Shown here: piece by piece, positions 56,870-64,000 of the stretch
Layout: every line of letters starts with the position of its first letter
Position numbering within the stretch: the stretch's first letter is position 1
NCBI GenBank assembly: GCA_034437215.1
Contig: DAOTVC010000039.1
Coordinates: forward strand, 1-64,000
Origin: DAOTVC01 sp034437215
GTDB taxonomy: Bacteria > Chloroflexota > Anaerolineae > B4-G1 > SLSP01
Length of the DNA: 64,000 nt
Reading direction: 5' to 3'
Made by a program: the position numbers and the translations under genes
Notes under the pieces: model-generated
Databases searched by the model: none
Seen by the model: only the letters and a program-made list of their open reading frames with translations
Told to the model about the DNA's origin: nothing

Positions 56870-58324
56870 CTACTCCGCGAGGGCTCCCTTCGCCGCATCC
56901 CAGAGCTGCAGCAGCTCCTCGACCCCCAGCTCCTCGAGGGGGACCCCACCTTGGCGCGCCGCCTCCTCGACGTGTTGAAAGCGCTGTGCGAAGCGCGCGT
57001 TGGCCTCACGCAGGGCGCTCTCCGGCTCCACCCCCAGCCAGCGCGCCCAGTTGGCGACGGCCAGAAGCAGGTCGCCCATCTCGATGAAACGCTCTTCAGC
57101 ATCTCTGGCCGCCTCCAGCTCCCGGATCTCCTCCTCGACCTTGGCCTTCACCGCCTCGAGGGTGGGCCAATCGAAGCCCACATGCTTGGCCCGGCTGACG
57201 TAGGCATAGGCCTGCGCAAGCGCCGGAAGTGTGCGCGGCACGCTCGCCAACAACGAGTGCCCCTCGCGCCCCTGGGTCTCGCGCTCCTGGCGCTTGAGAG
57301 TCTCCCAGTTCAACGAGACCTCCTCGGCATCGGCGACCTCGACCTCACCCCAGACGTGGGGATGGCGGTGTTTGATCTTCTCGTCGATGGAGCGAATGAC
57401 CTCCGCCATCTGGAACTCCCCCAGCTCCGTGGCAATCTGGGCGTGCAGGACGATCTGCAGGAGGAGATCGCCCAGCTCCTCGCGCAACGCTTCGGGTTCG
57501 TCGCGGTCGATGCTCTCCAGGACCTCGTAGGCCTCCTCGAGGAGATTGGTCCGCAGGCTCTCGTGGGTCTGCTCGCGATCCCACGGGCACCCTTCGGGGG
57601 CGCGGAGGCGTGCGATGGTCTCCTGGAACCCCTCGAAACTGCTGACGCTCCCCAGCGGAGGCACGTAGAGGGAGGTCAGGGCCCCCAATGGTTGGCGATC
57701 CACCGCGAAGAGGGGCAACCACGCGACCCGCTCGGCAGGTGTGCCCCCGGCATCCACAAGAGCGACCTCGTGGTCATCGGGGTACTGGTTCATCAGCGTG
57801 AGTTTGAGCGCCGAAGCCACCCGCCGGTTGTAGATCTGAGCGATAAGAGCCGGGAGATCGGGGTTGAAGGGGGGGTGGTGGAGATCCGCCACCGCCAACG
57901 CGTCGAGCGTCTGGAGCCCATCGAGAGCGTCCAGACGCAGGGCCGTCAACATGGGCTCGATGAAGCTGAGGCCCGCTACGACACGCACCGGCACCTCCGC
58001 CTGTTCAGCCCCCCGCAGAATGTGCATCGCCGCGGCCTCCCCCACCAGGGGATGACCGGGGACGCCGTAGACGCACCCCTCTTCGCGCCGCCCCAGAGTC
58101 AGCACCTCCGCGGCGATGGCCCGGTAGACCTCCTGAAAGGAGTCGGCCCTCTCGTAGAGCGCATCGAAGGAGTGTATCCGCAGCCCTGGCGGCAGGTCGG
58201 CCACGACAGGGTGGTGGGTGGTACGCAGCCAGAGCTCGGGGGTTTCCGAGAGCACCTGCCACGCCTCGCGTGTCAGCTGTTCGGGAGCCCCCGGTCCCAG
58301 CCCGACGATGGTGATGGATCCCAT
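56870..58324 (-). CDS. mazG: MazG nucleotide pyrophosphohydrolase with N-terminal methylase-like domain
   Basis: 484 residues, ATG start. The N-terminal part (1-225) is a tetrapyrrole/SAM methylase-like domain: SITIVGLGPGAPEQLT and GVPGHPLVGEA. The MazG domain begins at about 235: LRAPEGCPWDREQTHESLRTNLLEEAYEVLE (in parts: GCPWDREQTH, EEAYEVLE), EELGDLLLQIVLHAQIA provides the metal-binding ExxE...ExxD set. A second MazG-like repeat with EERFIEMGDLLLAVANWARW lies near residue 420. It hydrolyses NTPs, preventing misincorporation. The fused type is common in Firmicutes and Chloroflexota. Upstream, a small hairpin (58345-58375) separates it from rpsI. Confidence 0.92.
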   Translation of the reverse strand: MGSITIVGLGPGAPEQLTREAWQVLSETPELWLRTTHHPVVADLPPGLRIHSFDALYERADSFQEVYRAIAAEVLTLGRREEGCVYGVPGHPLVGEAAAMHILRGAEQAEVPVRVVAGLSFIEPMLTALRLDALDGLQTLDALAVADLHHPPFNPDLPALIAQIYNRRVASALKLTLMNQYPDDHEVALVDAGGTPAERVAWLPLFAVDRQPLGALTSLYVPPLGSVSSFEGFQETIARLRAPEGCPWDREQTHESLRTNLLEEAYEVLESIDRDEPEALREELGDLLLQIVLHAQIATELGEFQMAEVIRSIDEKIKHRHPHVWGEVEVADAEEVSLNWETLKRQERETQGREGHSLLASVPRTLPALAQAYAYVSRAKHVGFDWPTLEAVKAKVEEEIRELEAARDAEERFIEMGDLLLAVANWARWLGVEPESALREANARFAQRFQHVEEAARQGGVPLEELGVEELLQLWDAAKGALAE

Positions 58325-58402
58325 AATCCCTCCGTCAGCTACAACGCACAGGTAGGCGAGCCGTGCTCGCCTACCTGTGTACTTTCCAGACCTAGATAAA
58401 CT

Positions 58403-58801
58403 CTAGCGCTTCGTGTACTGGGTCGCCTTGCGTGCCCGGCGCAGACCTGGCTTTTTCCGCTCCTTCTCCCGCGCGTCACGGGTCAGATAACCCGCACGAC
58501 GCAAGTCGGAGCGCAGATTCTCGTTGTACTCCACCAAGGCGCGCGCCAGACCCATGCGAATGGCCTCCGACTGCCCGGTGATCCCGCCACCATTGACGAG
58601 CACCGTCATGTCGAACTGACCTGCCGTCTGCGTGACATTGAAGGGGCCCACCACAGCGCTTTGATCCTTGGAACGACCAAAGTAGTCGGTGTGGACCTTC
58701 CCGTTCACCAGAACCTGACCACTGCCACCCGGATAGATGCGCACGCGGGCGGTAGCGCGCTTACGACGGCCCAGTCCCTCATAGTACTGCTGTTCTGCCA
58801 T
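58403..58801 (-). CDS. rpsI: Ribosomal protein S9
   Basis: 132 residues, ATG with GAGAGGAAGT upstream. S9 signatures: YYEGLGRRKRATARVRIYPGGSG (in parts: GLGRRKRATARV), VNGGGITGQSEAIRMGLARAL, and the C-terminal KKPGLRRARKATQYTKR whose last residues reach toward the P-site tRNA. It is part of the small subunit head. It follows rplM by 13 bases in the usual L13-S9 order. As the last gene of the ribosomal cluster it is followed by a hairpin before mazG. Confidence 0.97.
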   Translation of the reverse strand: MAEQQYYEGLGRRKRATARVRIYPGGSGQVLVNGKVHTDYFGRSKDQSAVVGPFNVTQTAGQFDMTVLVNGGGITGQSEAIRMGLARALVEYNENLRSDLRRAGYLTRDAREKERKKPGLRRARKATQYTKR

Positions 58802-58814
58802 CTACTTCCTCTCC

Positions 58815-59261
58815 TTAAAACTCCAACGGCTTCGGCTGTTGGGCCTCGTGCGGATGCTCCGCGCCCTCGTACACCTTCAGCTTCTTGAACATCTGGCGTC
58901 CCAGGGGACCGCGGGGCAGCATGCCCTTGACAGCGTGCTCGATCACCCGTTCGGGGAAGGTCTCCAGCTGCCGACGCAGCGTGACGGACTTCAACCCGCT
59001 GGGGTAGCCGGAGGCGCGATGATACATCTTCTGATCCAACTTGCGCCCCGTCACCGCCACCTGCTCGGCGTTGATAACGATCACGTAATCCCCTACGTCC
59101 ACATGGGGAGTGTACATCGGCTTATGCTTCCCTCGCAGAATGCGAGCGATCTCCGTTGCCAGACGCCCGAGGGTCTGCCCTGTGGCGTCAACGACGTACC
59201 ACTCCCGCGAGACGTCCTCGGCCTTGGCCATATAACTCTTGCTTTGTCTCACGTTCTTCAC
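58815..59261 (-). CDS. rplM: Ribosomal protein L13
   Basis: 148 residues from GTG 59261, chosen because AAGGAGT (59277-59271) lies 9 bases upstream and the product then starts as typical L13 (KNVRQSKSYMAKAEDVSREW). The reading frame is open 16 codons further but out of the usual length. Motifs: WYVVDATGQTLGRLATEIA, DYVIVINAEQVAVTGRK, and HAVKGMLPRGPLGR. It binds early in large-subunit assembly. It sits between truA and rpsI, the order common in many bacteria. Confidence 0.95.
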   Translation of the reverse strand: MKNVRQSKSYMAKAEDVSREWYVVDATGQTLGRLATEIARILRGKHKPMYTPHVDVGDYVIVINAEQVAVTGRKLDQKMYHRASGYPSGLKSVTLRRQLETFPERVIEHAVKGMLPRGPLGRQMFKKLKVYEGAEHPHEAQQPKPLEF

Positions 59262-59305
59262 TTTGTAATCACTCCTTAAAAATGAGTGCTTGCTCGCTTG
59301 CCCAC

Positions 59306-60049
59306 TCACGACTTCTGCTCGGCATAACTGACGTCCTCAAGCACAAGCCCCTTGGCAGCCACTGCTGGACCCGCCCGTCGCCGATCCTGCGATTGCAGAA
59401 TCTCCACAAACTCGGCTACGCTGAGGGCACCCTTCCCCACGCGCAACAGGGTCCCAACGATCATCCGTACCATGCGATAGAGAAAGGCGTTGGCCTCGAT
59501 GGTGAAGCGCAGCCAATCCCCGTCCTCACGCCACACCGCGGCAAAGACCTCGCGTACGGTCTTCTCCCCCTGCGGGGGTGAGCCGAAAGCGGCAAAGTCC
59601 TGCACTCCCCCGAGGGAGCGAGCCGCCCTCTGCATCCTCTCCACGTCGAGGGGACCGTAAAGATGCAGGCTGTAGCGCTCCACCAGCGGGTTACGTACCG
59701 GTGCCCGATAAAGGCTATAGGAGTAGCGCCGTCGCCGCGCGTCAAAACGCGGATGGAAGTCCGGGGGCGCCTCCACGAGCTCCGGCACAGAGATCTGTTC
59801 CGGAAGCAGGGCGTTCATGCCCCGCTGGAGGTCCGCCAGACTGTGACGCCAGACCGGATCGAAAGCGATGACCTGTCCCAGGGCATGCACGCCGGCATCG
59901 GTACGTCCAGCAGCCAGGATACGGGTGGGAGTAGCGGTTAACTTCTCGATGACGCGCTCCAGATCCGCCTGGATGCTGGGCGCGTTTGTCTGAAACTGAA
60001 ATCCGCTGTACCCCGTTCCGTCGTACGCGACGACGGCCTTCACCCGCAC
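59306..60049 (-). CDS. truA: tRNA pseudouridine synthase A
   Basis: 247 residues, GTG start with GGAGCG upstream. TruA features: VVAYDGTGYSGFQFQ at the N-terminus, AAGRTDAGVHALGQ with the catalytic Asp in GRTDAGVHA (about residue 52), RRYSYSLYRAP, and FTIEANAFLYRMVRMIVGTLLRVG. It converts U38-40 in the anticodon arm to pseudouridine. Its place between rplQ and rplM in the ribosomal operon is widely conserved. Confidence 0.95.
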   Translation of the reverse strand: MRVKAVVAYDGTGYSGFQFQTNAPSIQADLERVIEKLTATPTRILAAGRTDAGVHALGQVIAFDPVWRHSLADLQRGMNALLPEQISVPELVEAPPDFHPRFDARRRRYSYSLYRAPVRNPLVERYSLHLYGPLDVERMQRAARSLGGVQDFAAFGSPPQGEKTVREVFAAVWREDGDWLRFTIEANAFLYRMVRMIVGTLLRVGKGALSVAEFVEILQSQDRRRAGPAVAAKGLVLEDVSYAEQKS

Positions 60050-60064
60050 TACGGCGCTCCGTTA

Positions 60065-60448
60065 CTACTCTACGAGTTCTAAAAGTACCATCGGGGCGGC
60101 ATCACCCTTGCGGCGCCCCAGCTTCAACATCCGGGTGTAACCACCGGGACGCTCCAGGTAGCGCGGTGCGATCTCATCAAAGAGCACCTGCACGAGTTCC
60201 CGATCCTTTAATTCGGCATCCACGAGACGCCGGGCGTGTACCCCTGCCGAGGGCGTCTCCGCTTCGGCTGCCAGCCCGCGCTTGGCGCGGGTGATCATCT
60301 TCTCCGCGTAGCCCCGGACGGCCTCCGCCTTGGCCCGCGTGGTGCGGATCCGACCGTGGCGAAAGAGAGCTTTCGCCAGGTTGCGGCGCAGGGCCTTCCG
60401 ATGGCCCGTGGAACGGCTTAGTTTCTTACCAGCGACGCGATGTCGCAT
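60065..60448 (-). CDS. rplQ: Ribosomal protein L17
   Basis: 127 residues, ATG with AGGAGGTCAAGG upstream. Signatures: MRHRVAGKKLSRSTGHRKALRRNLA (in parts: LSRSTGHRKALRRNL), RIRTTRAKAEAVRGYAEKMI, RYLERPGGYTRMLKLGRRKGDAAPMVLLELVE (in parts: GGYTRMLKLGRRKGD). It belongs to the large subunit near the tunnel exit. It follows rpoA by 26 bases as in most bacteria. Confidence 0.97.
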   Translation of the reverse strand: MRHRVAGKKLSRSTGHRKALRRNLAKALFRHGRIRTTRAKAEAVRGYAEKMITRAKRGLAAEAETPSAGVHARRLVDAELKDRELVQVLFDEIAPRYLERPGGYTRMLKLGRRKGDAAPMVLLELVE

Positions 60449-60474
60449 CCTTGACCTCCTACAATAACCTGAGG

Positions 60475-61440
60475 CTACGCTTCCTCAGCCTCTGCATCGT
60501 CTTCGGGCCAGAAATCGTGGGCCCGCAGCTGTTCCTCGAGTTCCTCGAGGGACTTCTCACCAAAGTTACGAATGGCAAGCAGGGAATCCTCCCCCCGCTT
60601 CATCATCTCCAAGACCTCACCCACGTTGGAGATTCCCGTGCGCTTGAGCGCGTTGTAGACCCGCACCCCCAGCCCAAGATCCTCGATCGGGGTGGCATAA
60701 GCGCGATGCGGAATGTCCTCTTCCTCGGGCTCCGCAACCCCCTCTTCCTCTTCGGGCTCCATCTCCGCACCCGCAACCAAACGCAGGTGGGTGACGAGAA
60801 TGCGCGCGGCATCCTTGAGAGCGTCCAAGGGTTGGATGCGCCCGTCGGTCCAGATCTCCATGGATAGACGATCGTAGTTGGTCAGCTGACCCACCCGCGC
60901 CTGCTCGACGCGGAAGGTCACCCGGCGTACGGGATTGAAGATCGCATCCACCGGCAGCATGCCCACAGCCATGCGGCCTCGACCATCGGCCGGCAGATAC
61001 CCGCGCCCCTTCTCGACGGTGAACTCAAAGTCCAGCTGCGCCTCGGGATCGTCCACAGTGAAGAGATAGAGATCCGGATTGACAATCTCTATCTCGGGAG
61101 GAGCGATGATATCGCCCGCCGTCACCACGCCCTCACCCTCCACGCGCAGGGTCATGTACTGCGGCCCCTCATCGTTCAGGATCAGACGAATCTGCTTCAG
61201 TCGCAACATCACCTGGATGACGTCTTCACGCACTCCAGGGATGGCGGTGAACTCGTGGGGAATGTCGACGATGCGCATCCCCGTGATCGCGGCTCCCTCC
61301 AGGGAGGAGAGCAACGCACGGCGCATGGAATTTCCCAACGTGACTCCATACCCACCCTCCAGCGGTCCGATCACATAGCGACCATACTGTTGGGTATTGA
61401 CATCAACTTCTACCTTAGGTAGAACTGGCGCTGCTAACAC
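60475..61440 (-). CDS. rpoA: RNA polymerase alpha subunit
   Basis: 321 residues, GTG start with GGGAGGCGAC upstream. N-terminal domain: GRYVIGPLEGGYGVTLGNSMRRALLSSLEG (in parts: LEGGYGVTLGNSMRR), IVDIPHEFTAIPGVREDV, and DPEAQLDFEFTVEKGRGY. A linker with an acidic run (EPEEEEGVAEPEEED) leads to the C-terminal domain: LGLGVRVYNALKRTGISNVGEVLEM (in parts: LGLGVRVYNALKR), ILAIRNFGEKSLEELEEQL with minor variation. The N-terminal domain dimerises and starts polymerase assembly, and the C-terminal domain binds upstream DNA and activators. The acidic linker is somewhat longer than usual. It lies 16 bases after rpsD. Confidence 0.96.
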   Translation of the reverse strand: MLAAPVLPKVEVDVNTQQYGRYVIGPLEGGYGVTLGNSMRRALLSSLEGAAITGMRIVDIPHEFTAIPGVREDVIQVMLRLKQIRLILNDEGPQYMTLRVEGEGVVTAGDIIAPPEIEIVNPDLYLFTVDDPEAQLDFEFTVEKGRGYLPADGRGRMAVGMLPVDAIFNPVRRVTFRVEQARVGQLTNYDRLSMEIWTDGRIQPLDALKDAARILVTHLRLVAGAEMEPEEEEGVAEPEEEDIPHRAYATPIEDLGLGVRVYNALKRTGISNVGEVLEMMKRGEDSLLAIRNFGEKSLEELEEQLRAHDFWPEDDAEAEEA

Positions 61441-61456
61441 GTCGCCTCCCGTTCAC

Positions 61457-62098
61457 TTAGCGTGAGTAGAACTCAACAATCAACTGCTCCTGCACCGGCA
61501 CTTCAATCTCCTGGCGCTCGGGCAACGAGAGCATGCGACCTGCCAAGTGTTCCTCATCGTAGAAATCCAACCAGGACGGTACCGTGCGCTTACCCAGCAG
61601 CTCCTTGCGCTCCTTAAAGTACTTCAGACGTCGACTTTCAGGGCGCACCGCTACGGCATCCCCTGGACGCACGGAGAAAGACGGAATGTTAGTCTTGCGA
61701 CCGTTCACGGTGATGTGTCCATGCTGCACCAGCTGGCGCGCTTGAGAACGCGAATCGGCCAGCCCCAGCCGGTAAACGACATTATCCAGACGGGACTCCA
61801 GCAGCCGTAACAGATTCTCACCGGTCAACCCTGCGAGGCGTTCGGCCTCATGGAAGTAACGGCGGAACTGGCGCTCCAGAATCCCATAGATGCGGCGTGC
61901 CTTCTGCTTCTCACGCAGCTGAATTGAGTAGTTCGAAGCCCGGCGCCGGCGGAAGGAGGCCTCCCGACCATGCTGCCCCGGCGGGTAGGAACGCTTCTCG
62001 AACGGGCACTTATCCGTGTAGCACTTCTCGCCCTTCAAGAAGAGCTTCATTCCTTCGCGACGGCACAGCTTGCACGCAGGCCCTACATATCTTGCCAT
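61457..62098 (-). CDS. rpsD: Ribosomal protein S4 (zinc-type)
   Basis: 213 residues from ATG 62098, which has AGGAGG upstream; the frame runs 18 codons further without a site. It has the C+ zinc motif: CKLCRREG and CYTDKCPF in the first 40 residues. Then RYFHEAERLAGLTGENLLRLLESRLDNVVYRLGLADSRSQARQLVQHGHITVNGRK (in parts: ESRLDNVVYRLGLA, ARQLVQHGHITVNG) forms the S4 RNA-binding domain. It nucleates small-subunit assembly and often represses its own operon by binding the leader. It lies between rpsK and rpoA. Confidence 0.97.
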   Translation of the reverse strand: MARYVGPACKLCRREGMKLFLKGEKCYTDKCPFEKRSYPPGQHGREASFRRRRASNYSIQLREKQKARRIYGILERQFRRYFHEAERLAGLTGENLLRLLESRLDNVVYRLGLADSRSQARQLVQHGHITVNGRKTNIPSFSVRPGDAVAVRPESRRLKYFKERKELLGKRTVPSWLDFYDEEHLAGRMLSLPERQEIEVPVQEQLIVEFYSR

Positions 62099-62121
62099 GA
62101 ATTCCTCCTGCTTCTTTAACC

Positions 62122-62529
62122 TTATACCCGGCGCTTCTTGGGCGGGCGGCAACCGTTATGGGGAATGGGGGTCCTGTCCACGATGGAACGCACCCGCAGC
62201 CCCGTCCCCGCGATGGCGCGGAGCGCTGCTTCCCGACCCGGACCGGCGCCCTTCACGAAGATATCCACTTCCTGAAGGCCGTCGTTGGACATCGCATCGT
62301 CGATCACCCGCTCGGCAGCGAGCCGGGCGGCGAAGGGCGTGCTCTTGCGCGTCCCCTTGAAGCCCATGGTTCCGGCGCTGCCCCAACGAATGACGTTGCC
62401 CACGGGATCCGTCACCGAGATGATGGTGTTGTTGAATGTAGTATGAATATAGATCTGCCCGCGCGGCACATTGCGCTTCACACGACGCGGTGCTCTGCTA
62501 CGCCGAGTACTGCCACGACGTTTAGCCAT
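62122..62529 (-). CDS. rpsK: Ribosomal protein S11
   Basis: 135 residues, ATG with GAGGAGG upstream. Basic N-terminus (MAKRRGSTRRSRAPRRVKRN), then the S11 core: GQIYIHTTFNNTIISVTDPVGNV (in parts), WGSAGTMGFKGTRKSTPFAA, AGPGREAALRAIAGTGL and the C-terminal DRTPIPHNGCRPPKKRRV. S11 is located on the platform of the small subunit and touches mRNA near the E site. It lies between rpsM and rpsD in the standard order, 26 bases after rpsM. Confidence 0.97.
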   Translation of the reverse strand: MAKRRGSTRRSRAPRRVKRNVPRGQIYIHTTFNNTIISVTDPVGNVIRWGSAGTMGFKGTRKSTPFAARLAAERVIDDAMSNDGLQEVDIFVKGAGPGREAALRAIAGTGLRVRSIVDRTPIPHNGCRPPKKRRV

Positions 62530-62555
62530 AAATCCTCCTCAACTCCTGAATGACC

Positions 62556-62945
62556 TTACTTCTTCTTAGAACCGCGCCGGCGACCACGTCCCGGCACCGT
62601 CCTGCGAGGACCGCGCCGTGTACGGGCGTTAGTGCGGGTGCGCTGACCGCGCACCGGCAGGTTGCGGCGGTGCCGCAGTCCACGATAGCTGCCAATCTCG
62701 ATCAGCCGCTTGATGTTCATCTGAACCTCACGGCGGAGATCACCCTCGACCGTCAGTTCCCGGTCGATGATCTCACGCAGGGCGGCGACCTCGCTCTCCG
62801 ACAAGTCGCGAATGCGCTTGTCGGGATCGATCTGCGCCTGCTCCAGAAGCTCGTTGCTCGTCGAGCGCCCAATCCCATAGATGTAGGTCAGCCCAACCTC
62901 AACACGCTTATCGCGAGGTAGATCTACACCTGCAATACGTGCCAT
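62556..62945 (-). CDS. rpsM: Ribosomal protein S13
   Basis: 129 residues, ATG with GGAG upstream. Signatures: RIAGVDLPRDKRVEVGLTYIYGIGRSTSNELL (in parts: IAGVDLPRDKRVEVG, TYIYGIGRSTS), SEVAALREIIDRE, GSYRGLRHRRNLPVRGQRTRTNARTRRGP (in parts: GLRHRRNLPVRGQRT). It bridges the head of the small subunit to the large subunit. It follows rpmJ by 19 bases. Confidence 0.97.
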   Translation of the reverse strand: MARIAGVDLPRDKRVEVGLTYIYGIGRSTSNELLEQAQIDPDKRIRDLSESEVAALREIIDRELTVEGDLRREVQMNIKRLIEIGSYRGLRHRRNLPVRGQRTRTNARTRRGPRRTVPGRGRRRGSKKK

Positions 62946-62964
62946 AGTCTCCCTAACTCCTTAC

Positions 62965-63078
62965 TTAGCCCTGTCGCTGTTTGTGCTTGGGATTTTCGCA
63001 AATCACCCGCACAACCCCGCGCCGCCGAATGATCTTGCACTTCGGACAACGTCGCTTGACAGATGGTGATACCTTCAT
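62965..63078 (-). CDS. rpmJ: Ribosomal protein L36
   Basis: 37 residues, too short for usual long-frame lists. ATG 63078 with AGGAGG about 8 bases upstream; stop TAA at 62967-62965. The product starts MKVSPSVKRRCPKC and ends with CENPKHKQRQG. It has the zinc set CxxC...C-x4-H of the C+ form. L36 stabilises 23S rRNA in the large subunit. It is the first gene of the rpmJ-rpsM-rpsK-rpsD-rpoA-rplQ run. A promoter lies about 67 bases upstream, and the infA gene usually found before it is absent. Confidence 0.96.
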   Translation of the reverse strand: MKVSPSVKRRCPKCKIIRRRGVVRVICENPKHKQRQG

Positions 63079-63144
63079 GATTCCAACCTCCTCACTTCTT
63101 GCTCTTCCAACCGGCACTCAAACCTGGCACTAGGCCAAGGATCA

Positions 63145-63172
63145 ATGATACCGCATTTCACGCTGTTTGCAA
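63145..63172 (-). promoter_or_regulatory. Promoter of the rpmJ-rplQ ribosomal operon
   Basis: Minus strand TTGCAA (63172-63167), 16-base spacer, TATCAT (63150-63145), 67 bases before the rpmJ ATG. It indicates a transcription start between secY and rpmJ. Confidence 0.62.
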
Positions 63173-63189
63173 GTTTAACCAACCGGCCC

Positions 63190-64000
63190 CTACCGCAGGA
63201 AACCCTCGTAGTGACGCATCAGCAACTGCGCCTCCAACTGGCGCATGGTATCCACGACCACACCCACGACGATGAGCAAGCCCGAGCTGCCGATCAGCAT
63301 CGCGTTGGTATCCATCACCTGGCTGACCACCAAGGGCAGCACGGCGACGAAGCCCAGGAAGAGGGCCCCCGCCAACGTAATGCGGCGGTAAACGTTGTTG
63401 ATGAAGATCTCGGTCTTCTTGCCCGGCCGCACGCCGGGGATGAAGCCCCCCTGGCGCTGCAGATTCTCAGGGAGATTCTGCTGCTGGACCATGACGTCGG
63501 TGTAGAAGTAGGTGAAGCCGACGACGGCGGCGAAGTAGAGGGGGATGTACCAGGGATTGGCACCGCCGAAAAAGCCCATCACGCTCGTGGCGACGTTCTG
63601 CACCGCCGGATTGCTGTTGTTGACGAAGAATTGCGCGATCACCGCCGGGAAGGAGAGAATGGACTGGGCAAAGATCAAGGGGATCATGCCCGCGGTGTTC
63701 ACCTTCAACGGAATGTAGGTGCTCCCCCCGCCGTAGACCTTCATACCCCGTACCCGCTTGCCATACTGGACCCGGATGCGCCGCTCCCCCTCCTGGACGT
63801 AGACGATGACGATCATCGTCAAGACCATGATGAGAAGGAAGATGAAGAGGCCGAGAACGGGATTATCGCCGCCCAGGATCTGCAGGATGTTCGTCGGTAC
63901 CCGGGAGACGATGCCTCCGAAGATGATGAGGGAGAGGCCGTTCCCGATCCCCTGCTCGGTGATCAACTCACCCAGCCAGACGGCGAACATCGTCCCCGCC
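63190..64000 (-). CDS. secY: Preprotein translocase SecY (5' end cut by window)
   Basis: About 270 C-terminal residues; the frame stays open to the window edge, so the N-terminal part lies beyond it. Multiple hydrophobic helices and SecY motifs: TEQGIGNGLSLIIFGGIVSR (in parts), VQEGERRIRVQYGKRVRG (cytosolic loop that contacts SecA and the ribosome), GMIPLIFAQSILSFPAVIA, FYTDVMVQQQNLPENLQRQGGFIPGVRPGK (in parts: QRQGGFIPGVRPG), and the final TMRQLEAQLLMRHYEGFLR. It is the central channel of the Sec translocon. Between it and rpmJ there is no adk, map or infA gene, unlike the usual order. Confidence 0.95.
   Translation of the reverse strand, partial: AGTMFAVWLGELITEQGIGNGLSLIIFGGIVSRVPTNILQILGGDNPVLGLFIFLLIMVLTMIVIVYVQEGERRIRVQYGKRVRGMKVYGGGSTYIPLKVNTAGMIPLIFAQSILSFPAVIAQFFVNNSNPAVQNVATSVMGFFGGANPWYIPLYFAAVVGFTYFYTDVMVQQQNLPENLQRQGGFIPGVRPGKKTEIFINNVYRRITLAGALFLGFVAVLPLVVSQVMDTNAMLIGSSGLLIVVGVVVDTMRQLEAQLLMRHYEGFLR

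Overview
The window is high-GC bacterial chromosome with dense coding, abundant GTG/TTG starts and good AGGAGG-type ribosome binding sites. Family content points to a Chloroflexota bacterium, probably Anaerolineae/Caldilineae-like. Supporting features are a membrane-anchored YvcK, paired LysM-M23 peptidases, multi-repeat DUF5666 protein, Thr-Pro-rich exported protein, tandem M42 peptidases, several sugar ABC importers without their own ATPase, REC-CpaE fusion and two GSI glutamine synthetases. The phylum call is inference; no rRNA gene is present to settle it.

Layout. 1-9574 (+): an alpha-glucoside ABC importer (aglEFG-like), a beta-phosphoglucomutase and a GH65 phosphorylase, followed without a break by a three-gene flavoprotein/Fe-S set (GlpA-like oxidase, NAD/FAD oxidoreductase, DUF1667). 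9659-16613 (-): two cyclic-di-AMP receptor-like proteins, an MFS transporter, a zinc-ribbon protein, the cobalamin-binding subunit of an acyl-CoA mutase with its MeaB chaperone, a histidine phosphatase, a Wzz-like protein and a GNAT. 16706-25677 (+): TrmI, a second sugar ABC importer, a Thr-Pro-rich protein, three M42 peptidases and RsfS. 25806-30353 (+): YvcK, then gap-pgk-tpiA. 30710-36059 (-): tRNA-Leu(UAG), glnA, two clan-A glycosidase-like proteins and a two-repeat lipoprotein. 36528-42540 (+): an ABC-2 type permease, a coiled-coil membrane protein, a probable small structured RNA, a second glnA, a 21-bp repeat array, NUDIX, endonuclease III and a small membrane protein. 42541-50768 (+): a candidate oriC with DnaA boxes, dnaA, lactate permease, REC-CpaE, GAF histidine kinase, greA and lysS. 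50985-56266 (-): a ferric-reductase-like membrane protein, HD hydrolase, two LysM-M23 peptidases and DUF5666 protein. 56477-56800 (+): thioredoxin. 56870-64000 (-): MazG, then rpsI-rplM-truA-rplQ-rpoA-rpsD-rpsK-rpsM-rpmJ and the C-terminal part of secY.

How the genes work together. The first cluster can import an alpha-glucoside, split it with phosphate into glucose and beta-glucose-1-phosphate, and convert the latter to glucose-6-phosphate. YvcK and gap-pgk-tpiA serve central carbon flow, and neither ABC operon encodes an ATPase, so one must come from elsewhere. The dnaA/DnaA-box region looks like the chromosomal origin.

The most unusual non-coding features are: (i) a promoter-structure-terminator unit in front of glnA whose central strand has two alternative pairing partners; (ii) an eight-unit 21-bp hairpin repeat array enclosed by a perfect 13-bp inverted repeat; (iii) two 125-150 bp intergenic elements with the same 24-bp end and different interiors; (iv) GACT-phased short repeats 14-21 bases upstream of three unrelated start codons. 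No complete, clearly new protein system was recognised. No CRISPR array, prophage, transposase or rRNA was found.
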